From: Oscillospiraceae bacterium
GTDB taxonomy: Bacteria > Bacillota_A > Clostridia > Oscillospirales > Ruminococcaceae
Assembly (NCBI GenBank): GCA_900766795.1
Contig: CAAFWX010000109.1
Location: 1-29,206 of the forward strand
Length of the DNA stretch: 29,206 bases
Direction: 5' to 3'
The notes under the pieces are model-generated. The model ran no database searches. It was not told the origin of the DNA and saw only the letters and a list, made by a program, of their open reading frames with translations. How positions within the stretch are numbered: position 1 is the first letter of the stretch; each line of letters begins with the position of its first letter. Position numbers and translations under genes: made by a program. Shown here piece by piece: positions 1-6,421 of the stretch.

Positions 1-3000
1 ACAGCTCTCAGAACTACAAAACGGGTCTTGGTCTGTTCAACATGCTGATTCAGAACAAGAGCAGCGTTACTCCGACAGGCTACAAAGACGACACGACCGG
101 AAAGTACACCATCTCTGATTTGGTGATTTCGGGTAATGTCAACTATCAGGTGCTTTACAGCGAAGCTGGCAGAATCGAGTACGAAAACACGGCGTATTTC
201 AGCTGCGCAGGCGGACTTGCGGGCGTGGGAAGCACGTCTGATTCGCCCTGCTCGCCGCAGCTTGAGAATGTTCGGCTTTCTGACCTTTCGGTTTACGCAA
301 AGCAGGTGGCGGGCGGACTTTTCGGTTCTTCGATGTCGGGAAATGTCACCATCAGAAACTGCTCCGCACAAAACGTTTCGGCAGGCGGCGGAGCCTGGGC
401 GGGCGCGATGATAGGCTTTTCCTTCAGCACCGCGATTTCTGCGGACGGCAGCACCGCTTCGGGCGAAAACTCCACCTTCACGAACATCAACGTTGCTTCC
501 GAGCTGACGGTCAGCGGCTACAACAATGACGTGGGAACAGGCGGCTTGTTCGGCAGCATTCTTTCCTCAAAGCAGCTGACGGTTGACATCAGAAACATAG
601 ACGTCGTAAACGGCAGCGTAATCGCCGCAAGCTCAGGCGGCTTTGTCGGCGGCGCTGTGGGACTATGCGGCTCTCAGAAACATACCAACATGATAACCCT
701 TTGCATGGACAATGTGAACCTCATAGGCGTCGATGTCAACAAGGGTAAGGAAACCTCCATATTTTCGGGAGGAATTATCGGCACGCTGAAGCCCTGCACA
801 AAAACTGCCGAGATACTCAATTGCTCCGTCACGGGAATTGTCGGAAACGACAACACCATATGCGGCTACATGCAGGCGGGCGGAATTGCAGGACTTGTGC
901 TGTGCGAGCTTACTACGGACAACTGCACGGTTGAAAACTACATTTTGCGCGCAGGAAGCAGCAGCGAAGCAGTAGGAGGCTTCTTCGCGAAAACCGAGAA
1001 CGCAAAGACAATAATCCTCACCAACAGCCGCATATCCAACTGCTTTATCCAACAGTATGGCACAACCAAAAACGCCGGCTGCGTGATTGGTCACAACACC
1101 GTAAACATGACGGTGCAGGGGTATAACATTCTGGTCGATAATGTGCAGATTGTTGACAAAGACGGCAAATCACATTCGTCGAACGCCTATGCGGGCGATA
1201 TCGTCGGATATATCCAGAGCGGCTCTGTCAGTCTTGTGGGCGTTTGCATGAAGAAAACCGAAACGGGCGTATACGCAGGCAAGGACGTCGGTACGAACAA
1301 CGGCAGCAGCTATGTGATATTCGCCGACTACGACGGAAAGTGCACCGAAGCGGGCGCCAACACGTCTGCGCCGACCATCAACACCGATTCCGATGTGGAC
1401 GATATGGGCGCATATCCGTATGTAACGGTGAACCCGAGCGTTACGCTTATCGGAGATGACGTGCTCACGGGCGACGGAGTAAGCACCACCGCTGCCGCAA
1501 ATATTATTGACGATGTCCTTAACGGCAGCGCAAAGGCGTATAACAACGTCACCGCAAGCGAGGCGGAAACCTGCCGCAGCTATGCTTCCAAGCTGTCGAG
1601 CTTCAAGGAAAAGACAGGCTCGGACATAATCACTGACGAGCAGAATTTCCCCGTTCTCGTGATAAACGACTCAAATTACAGCCGCGTCACGGAGATGATA
1701 AACAGCTATATCCACATTCTGACAAATGACGTCAGCATTCCGAACTACGCTAATGCGGACAGCGGAAAGTGCAGGGTAGTCATTTCTTCGTACAGGCTGA
1801 ACGAAAGCGGTTTTGAGAAGCGTGACGACGTCACAACGCTCGAAATCAGAAACGGCTATTTCAGAATGTCGGATTCCGAGTACGACAGCTCGTATGATTC
1901 GCAGTTTACGCTTATCGACGTTCAGTATTACGCCCCGAACAACACAAGCAGGGTGGCTTACCACCTGTACATTCCCGTGTATGTTGAGAAAATGCTGAAA
2001 TTTGATTTCACGGCGGGCGCTCTTTCGGGAACACGGTACAGCGCAGCGCTGTATACGGCGGGAAATCCCGTACTCGAAAGCTACGGAACGCCTGTCACCG
2101 TGTACCTCGCTTACTCCTATCTCAGAACCGCGCAGGAATGGCAGGACGCAATAAACGGCGGCGAGAACCTGATGAGCGGCTATGGAAAATCCGTTGTCCT
2201 GTCAGGCAACATCGAGCTGCCCGCAAATACGAAGCTTGTCCTTGTTGACCGGAACAATTATTCAAGGGCGTACTATGCGACGATCGGCACGGCGTTTAAT
2301 TCAACAAGCAAAGTCCTCGATTTTAGCAGCTTCACGACCGCTGACGGCGCTTCGGCGTTCTCGCCCGTTTCGTTCAGCACGCTGCTTGAGCGGTCAGCCG
2401 ATATCACCGCGGTTCAGAGCACAAGCGGAACGCTTGTAAAATGCGGCAGCGACATTTCTGCTGCAACCGTGAAAATCGGCAGCGACTATTTCCGCAAAAA
2501 GACCGACAGCGACACTGACTCCTCCGTGCTTTATACCGTCACCGTCGCTGCGAAGGACGGCATGACCGACGGCTCGGGCATTCTCAGGGTTGTCGAGGAC
2601 TACTACATAAGCTTTTTCACCGAAGCCGACAACGACCAGTCCATGCGCAACATCAGGCTTAGCTGCCGCACACGGCTTGGCGACGACGGAATGACTCCGT
2701 CGCGTATTAACAACGCGATGTCGGATTACAGCAACGTCCGCATGATTCTGGGCAATCTGTATGACCAGCAGTTCACATTTGAAACGACCGGCGACGAGGT
2801 AATCAACGAGAATAACAACACAATCACAGCCAACCTGAAAACCGTTATTTCCCTCAAACCGGAGAATGCGAACGACATCAAGGGATACATGGAATACCCC
2901 TCCATTCACCTCTACCACAGCTTTGTAATAGAGGCGGAAAGAACCGACGAGGACGGCAGCGCAAAAGGCGTCAAGGGCAGCCCGCAGGTCAAGGGAACCT

Positions 3001-3866
3001 ACACTGTTGGCGGCGCAGATTACGGGATTAACTTCAACAACACCGATTCGGAGATAATCCTCACAGGAAACGACTCCGACGGCTCCACCGTGGACATCAA
3101 GGATTACCTCAAAACCAACAGCAGCGTGACCATCACCTGCAATGAGCTGAAGATAATCTACGCCGACGAGGCGGGAATCATCGAGCAGTTCCCCGAGCGT
3201 CAGTCCGAGGACAGCACCTATGGCGTTGTATATTCGGCGTATTCCGACCTCGCTTATGTTCGTGACAATATCGGACAGAGCAACACCACCGCCACTCCCG
3301 ACGGCAAGAACTACTACCGCGAGAACATTGCTGTTGTTTCCCTGATTTACAATATCCCGTCGGATTCTCCGAATGAAATGACAAAAATCGGAATAAACGG
3401 CAGAGAAACCAACGGCGAAATAACGGCTGTCGGTTACTACAACGTTCTGAATATCCCCGAGGAGGATTTGAGCAAGGCTTCGCGGCTTCAGTTCACGCTC
3501 TATCTGTACAGAAAGAACGAGGACGAGTCCTATTCCGCTATTGACATCAACGAGTATCTTCGCAGCGTGAAGCTCGAGGGACAGCCGGGAGTGCTCAACA
3601 CCACAAGCGGTGCAGCCGCATATGATTTCGTTTTCGATAGGGAAGCGCTCAGATACGAGGCAGGCTCGTTTGAGGTAATCTCCACCTACTCTGTGCTGAC
3701 GGGCGCCGAGTTTGAGGACGAAAACAAGCTGTACGCAAACTACAAGGTTCAGCTTGCGGTGCAAATGCTTGATTCCGACGGAAACGTTATCGTAAACTCT
3801 GCTTGCAGCGACTACATCATCTACACAAACGCCAAGATATGCACCGATATGGTTTCCGAAAGCTAG
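1..3866 (+). CDS. Large GLUG-like beta-helix surface protein, 3' part (5' end outside window)
   Basis: The frame is open from base 3, so the Met at base 42 is internal and the true start lies upstream of the window. At least 1287 residues are visible. The first ~400 carry repeated glycine units of the type GGLFG, GGFVGG, GGIIG and GGIAG, alternating with short strands ending in N-C (such as IRNC, ILNC, TDNC). This is the look of GLUG-type right-handed beta-helix repeats found in secreted adhesins and peptidases. The remaining ~850 residues are rich in Ser, Thr, Asn, Asp and Tyr and look like successive beta-sandwich modules that I cannot name. No LPXTG motif, SLH domain or C-terminal membrane segment is seen; the protein simply ends at TAG (3864-3866). 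I infer an exported or surface protein, but the signal peptide and any anchor would have to lie in the missing N-terminus. The substrate is unknown. Confidence 0.85.
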   Translation, partial: SSQNYKTGLGLFNMLIQNKSSVTPTGYKDDTTGKYTISDLVISGNVNYQVLYSEAGRIEYENTAYFSCAGGLAGVGSTSDSPCSPQLENVRLSDLSVYAKQVAGGLFGSSMSGNVTIRNCSAQNVSAGGGAWAGAMIGFSFSTAISADGSTASGENSTFTNINVASELTVSGYNNDVGTGGLFGSILSSKQLTVDIRNIDVVNGSVIAASSGGFVGGAVGLCGSQKHTNMITLCMDNVNLIGVDVNKGKETSIFSGGIIGTLKPCTKTAEILNCSVTGIVGNDNTICGYMQAGGIAGLVLCELTTDNCTVENYILRAGSSSEAVGGFFAKTENAKTIILTNSRISNCFIQQYGTTKNAGCVIGHNTVNMTVQGYNILVDNVQIVDKDGKSHSSNAYAGDIVGYIQSGSVSLVGVCMKKTETGVYAGKDVGTNNGSSYVIFADYDGKCTEAGANTSAPTINTDSDVDDMGAYPYVTVNPSVTLIGDDVLTGDGVSTTAAANIIDDVLNGSAKAYNNVTASEAETCRSYASKLSSFKEKTGSDIITDEQNFPVLVINDSNYSRVTEMINSYIHILTNDVSIPNYANADSGKCRVVISSYRLNESGFEKRDDVTTLEIRNGYFRMSDSEYDSSYDSQFTLIDVQYYAPNNTSRVAYHLYIPVYVEKMLKFDFTAGALSGTRYSAALYTAGNPVLESYGTPVTVYLAYSYLRTAQEWQDAINGGENLMSGYGKSVVLSGNIELPANTKLVLVDRNNYSRAYYATIGTAFNSTSKVLDFSSFTTADGASAFSPVSFSTLLERSADITAVQSTSGTLVKCGSDISAATVKIGSDYFRKKTDSDTDSSVLYTVTVAAKDGMTDGSGILRVVEDYYISFFTEADNDQSMRNIRLSCRTRLGDDGMTPSRINNAMSDYSNVRMILGNLYDQQFTFETTGDEVINENNNTITANLKTVISLKPENANDIKGYMEYPSIHLYHSFVIEAERTDEDGSAKGVKGSPQVKGTYTVGGADYGINFNNTDSEIILTGNDSDGSTVDIKDYLKTNSSVTITCNELKIIYADEAGIIEQFPERQSEDSTYGVVYSAYSDLAYVRDNIGQSNTTATPDGKNYYRENIAVVSLIYNIPSDSPNEMTKIGINGRETNGEITAVGYYNVLNIPEEDLSKASRLQFTLYLYRKNEDESYSAIDINEYLRSVKLEGQPGVLNTTSGAAAYDFVFDREALRYEAGSFEVISTYSVLTGAEFEDENKLYANYKVQLAVQMLDSDGNVIVNSACSDYIIYTNAKICTDMVSES

Positions 3867-4281
3867 GGCAGGGGAGATGAAACAAAACAAAGCCGCCTTT
3901 TTGATAAAGGCGGCTTTCAGTCTGTCGAAAGCGAATGCAAAGCTTCTTGCCGGGATAGCGCTTTTTGATTTCAAGCAAACGCTGCTTTGCGGAATTAATC
4001 AGTTCCCTTTCAACCGAATTCCTGTTTTTAAGGTCATCACGGGTACAAAGCTCCATTTGCATACGATAAAGCGGGATATCGCTGCGCTCTTTATCAAGGT
4101 AATACCACGTTCCGTCGCAGCTTAACGCACATACTCCGAGCAGCGAATCATTCTCGTCAACCGCCGCAAAGGCATTTTCGCGAAGAAATGTACTGTTCCA
4201 CTGTACCGACAGCCAAAGCATAAAATTCATTTCCTGAAGCTCAGCCAAATACTTGTCTTCAAATCTTGTAATTGTAAACAT
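3817..4281 (-). CDS. Small GNAT-like N-acetyltransferase (divergent or 3'-truncated)
   Basis: The protein has 154 residues, starting at ATG 4281 behind a good GAGGAG site and 27 bases after the vWA stop, so it is probably the last gene of that operon. The N-terminus (FEDKYLAELQEM), the central strand with G-V-C-A-L, the helix ELINSAKQRLLEI, the strand KKLCIRF and the final Y-Q-K-G-G-F resemble the order of elements in GNAT acetyltransferases. The acetyl-CoA motif R/Q-x-x-G-x-G/A is not recognisable, so activity is doubtful. The last ~25 residues run through a perfect terminator-like hairpin and then overlap the 3' end of the convergent GLUG gene by 50 bases. That suggests the original 3' end was lost or replaced. 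GNAT membership is a motif-level guess; it could be an unrelated hypothetical protein. Confidence 0.6.
   Translation of the reverse strand: MFTITRFEDKYLAELQEMNFMLWLSVQWNSTFLRENAFAAVDENDSLLGVCALSCDGTWYYLDKERSDIPLYRMQMELCTRDDLKNRNSVERELINSAKQRLLEIKKRYPGKKLCIRFRQTESRLYQKGGFVLFHLPCPSFRKPYRCISWRLCR
3889..3917. terminator. Perfect 12-bp hairpin between convergent genes
   Basis: The arms AAAGCCGCCTTT (3889-3900) and AAAGGCGGCTTT (3906-3917) pair perfectly around a 5-base loop. It lies 22 bases after the stop of the GLUG protein. The flanking sequence on the minus-strand side is T-rich (TTGTTTTGTTTC), so it would terminate best for minus-strand transcription, while the stem's own 3' TTT may suffice for the plus strand. 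It lies inside the minus-strand GNAT-like reading frame. Confidence 0.8.
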
Positions 4282-4308
4282 TGTGTAACTCCTCGGTGAT
4301 TAATAGTG

Positions 4309-5451
4309 TTAGCTGAGGGAAATGCACCTGCGCTTAAGCGCCATCTCCAGAAGCTGCGGAAGCTTTTCGGGAGGGCAGGCAAAGCAGGGGATATCAAGCT
4401 CCGCGACTCGCGAGCTTAGCTGATTGTCAAAGCTTGGCGCGCCGCTGTCGGATATCGCGAGCAGCACCACGACATTAACCCCGCTCTCCTTAAGTTCGCC
4501 GAGGCGGCGCAGCAGCCCTGCGCGGTTTCCTCCCTCATACAGGTCGGTGATAAGGAACATTGTGGTTTTGTCGGGGGAGGAAACCAGCCCCTGACAATAG
4601 GCAACGGATTTGTCGATGTCCGTGCCGCCGCCCAGCTGTATGCCGTACAAAAGGTCAACGGGGTCGGAGCACTTTTCGGTAAGGTCGTTTACCTGTGTAT
4701 CAAAGGCGATGATGTGCGTTTTGATTGCGCTTATGCTTGCGAGAATACAGCCCATGATTGAGGAGTAAATCACCGATTCGCCCATTGAGCCGCTTTGGTC
4801 GATGTCGAGAATCACCGTGCGCGAATCGGATTTGGAAGCACGCTCAAAGAAATAGAATTTCTCTGGGAGAAGCAGCTTCCGCTCGGGGTCGTAGCAGCCG
4901 AGATTCCTGCGTATCGTCAGCTTGTAGTCCAGCGCTGCCGCCGAAGGGATAGGCGAGTGCTCGCGGCGGTTGAGCGCGGCAGTGACCGAGCGCCTTACAT
5001 CGTCCGAAAGGCGGCGGTTGATGTCCTCAACGATTTTCGCGATGTAGTTTCGCGCGTTCTCCTTTGCCTTTGTGGGAATCTGGTCTTTCAGCGTCAGCAG
5101 CAGCGACGCGGTTGCAATGTCGGGTTCAAGCGTATCCAGCATTTCCGGCTCAAAGAGCAGCTGTTTCATACCGCAGCGGTTTATCGCGTCGTTCTGGATA
5201 ACCCGCACCTCCATCGGCGCAAAAAGCGAGCGCAAATCGCCAAGCCACCGCGACAGATTGGGCGAGGATTTTCCCTTTCCCGCGCCCTTGCCGCTGCCCT
5301 CGGTGCCCGTGCCGCCGTATATCTGCGAAAGCGCGCTGTCCATCAGCAGCTCCTCGGCGGAAAGCTCCCCGCCGCCCATGCCGCTTAGCTGCCCCTCGGC
5401 TTCCTCTCCGAGAATAAGCCGCCAGCGCTTTAGTGTTGTTGTGTTTTCCAT
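4309..5451 (-). CDS. vWA (MIDAS) domain protein of a MoxR-vWA operon
   Basis: The protein has 380 residues. I place the start at ATG 5451 because GGAG (5457-5460) lies 5 bases upstream and the start follows the previous stop by 10 bases; the in-frame codon at 5475 has no such site. The first ~75 residues include a low-complexity Gly/Lys/Ser linker, followed by a helical region. The vWA domain begins near residue 210: the MIDAS motif D218-x-S220-x-S222 follows a hydrophobic strand, and G-G-G-T-D supplies the MIDAS Thr. A further strand ends in L-I-T-D-L. There is no signal peptide or membrane segment, so it is cytoplasmic, like the CoxE/YehP type of vWA partners of MoxR ATPases. It probably binds a metal-dependent ligand or presents clients to the MoxR ATPase encoded in the same operon; that role is inferred from the family. 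Confidence 0.9.
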   Translation of the reverse strand: MENTTTLKRWRLILGEEAEGQLSGMGGGELSAEELLMDSALSQIYGGTGTEGSGKGAGKGKSSPNLSRWLGDLRSLFAPMEVRVIQNDAINRCGMKQLLFEPEMLDTLEPDIATASLLLTLKDQIPTKAKENARNYIAKIVEDINRRLSDDVRRSVTAALNRREHSPIPSAAALDYKLTIRRNLGCYDPERKLLLPEKFYFFERASKSDSRTVILDIDQSGSMGESVIYSSIMGCILASISAIKTHIIAFDTQVNDLTEKCSDPVDLLYGIQLGGGTDIDKSVAYCQGLVSSPDKTTMFLITDLYEGGNRAGLLRRLGELKESGVNVVVLLAISDSGAPSFDNQLSSRVAELDIPCFACPPEKLPQLLEMALKRRCISLS

Positions 5452-5461
5452 ATTATCTCCG

Positions 5462-5836
5462 TTACTCGTCGGCAACTATCTTTGTCAAAAATTCCGTGAA
5501 GGTGTCCGCGATTTTGTAAATGCAGCTGTCCCGCTTTGATTCCTTGAGTTTCAGCATTCTGTCCACCGCATAAACGCCCTTGTACTTCTCCATGTTGGAA
5601 TAGCATATCCAGCATAGCCCATGGTATTCTCCCGCCACAGGCACCATCTGCTCGGGTATAAAAAGCCTGCGGTCTTTCAGTTCTTTTGGAATAAAGTGAC
5701 TGGCATCTGTGCCGCTTATCTGCGTTAGCCCGTAGAGAAAGCGGACGCCAAGCTTTTCCTTTACGGCAGGGAGAATAATGTGGTTTTTCGTGGTTTCGGG
5801 GTTGGCGCCGTTTTGCTCCAGCAGGAATTTTCTCAA
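5462..5836 (-). CDS. SUKH (SMI1/KNR4-like) domain, downstream fragment after an in-frame amber codon
   Basis: The frame is directly continuous with the upstream gene: after that gene's TAG (5870-5872) the same frame stays open to TAA at 5462. The translated start (residues after the stop E-K-L-A-G-F-T-F-P-E-D-L, then F-L-L-E-Q-N-G) matches the opening of SMI1/KNR4 (SUKH) domains, whose pattern is E-x-x-x-G-x-x-L-P-E-D-Y-x-x-F-L-x-x-N-G. The later W-I-C-Y and G-V-Y-A-V-D fit the family's ending. SUKH proteins often act as immunity or protein-binding modules. The only possible start is TTG 5836, which cuts away the conserved first helix and has only GAGG abutting it, so independent translation looks poor. 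I therefore read this as the C-terminal half of one gene broken by a nonsense codon, or read through. The family call is moderately sure. Confidence 0.65.
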   Translation of the reverse strand: MRKFLLEQNGANPETTKNHIILPAVKEKLGVRFLYGLTQISGTDASHFIPKELKDRRLFIPEQMVPVAGEYHGLCWICYSNMEKYKGVYAVDRMLKLKESKRDSCIYKIADTFTEFLTKIVADE

Positions 5837-5869
5837 ATCCTCGGGGAACGTGAATCCCGCGAGTTTCTC

Positions 5870-6409
5870 CTATATTTCGAGGTCCTCGGGATTTGCGCCG
5901 CCGTTCGGGATAAAGCTCACGGGCTTTCCGTCGGCGGGGGCAGAGGGTTCTTCTTCGCCGTCGGAGAAATCCTCGTCGTCTGTCATTTCCTCGACCGTCA
6001 CCCACTCCTCAAGCGCGAATTTCACCTTTTTCGGCTTCTCCGCGTAACCGTCCTCAATGGCAATTCCCGAGCAGGAAACAAGGGCTTTTCCGTCCTTAAT
6101 ATCCACTATCTTGACGCTGTAATCGAACATCGGTTCATGCTCAAAGATGTAAAACTCGTCCTCGCGCTCCATGCACTCCTCGACTGAGCCGACCTCAAAG
6201 CTTTCCCCCTTTAGTTCGGCGGGAGTCTGCTTTTGCGTTTCTATATCTCCGAGAATAAGCATAGGGGAAACCGTTTCGCCGCCGTATTCTCCCTCGGCAA
6301 AATGAAGTTCAAGATTCCATGTGTTCCCGTCTTCGTTGGTACAAAGGTACAGGCGGTTTTCGGGAGAATCCTCTTCCAAAGCAAATTTGTATTTTCCAAG
6401 CGTAAGCAT
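5870..6409 (-). CDS. Uncharacterised acidic protein, N-terminal half of a SUKH-domain gene
   Basis: The protein has 179 residues, starting at ATG 6409 behind AGAGGT and 12 bases after the DUF5682 stop. I do not recognise the first ~140 residues: they look like alternating beta strands with many Glu and Asp. A very acidic linker follows (T-D-D-E-D-F-S-D-G-E-E-E), then the last residues A-N-P-E-D-L-E-I before TAG. These last residues match the first helix of a SUKH domain that continues in the same frame beyond the stop (to 5462). Read together, the gene would encode about 315 residues: novel N-terminal domain, acidic linker, SUKH domain. There is no membrane segment. Its place between DUF5682 and vWA suggests an accessory or client-binding subunit of the MoxR-vWA complex, which is inference. 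Confidence 0.75.
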   Translation of the reverse strand: MLTLGKYKFALEEDSPENRLYLCTNEDGNTWNLELHFAEGEYGGETVSPMLILGDIETQKQTPAELKGESFEVGSVEECMEREDEFYIFEHEPMFDYSVKIVDIKDGKALVSCSGIAIEDGYAEKPKKVKFALEEWVTVEEMTDDEDFSDGEEEPSAPADGKPVSFIPNGGANPEDLEI

Positions 6410-6421
6410 TCTTTTTACCTC

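Noticed and set aside
2394..3974. 526-residue open frame on the minus strand opposite the GLUG gene
   Set aside because: It is Val/Ala-rich without domain motifs, has no ribosome site, and lies against a well-supported gene; a shadow frame of GC-rich coding DNA.
5452..5475. Longer N-terminus for the vWA gene from 5475
   Set aside because: It overlaps the preceding gene's end and has no ribosome site, while ATG 5451 has GGAG at the right distance.
5870..5872. General reassignment of TAG (e.g. pyrrolysine or an alternative code)
   Set aside because: The GLUG gene also ends in TAG, right before a hairpin, so TAG works as a stop here; only a local readthrough or mutation remains possible.
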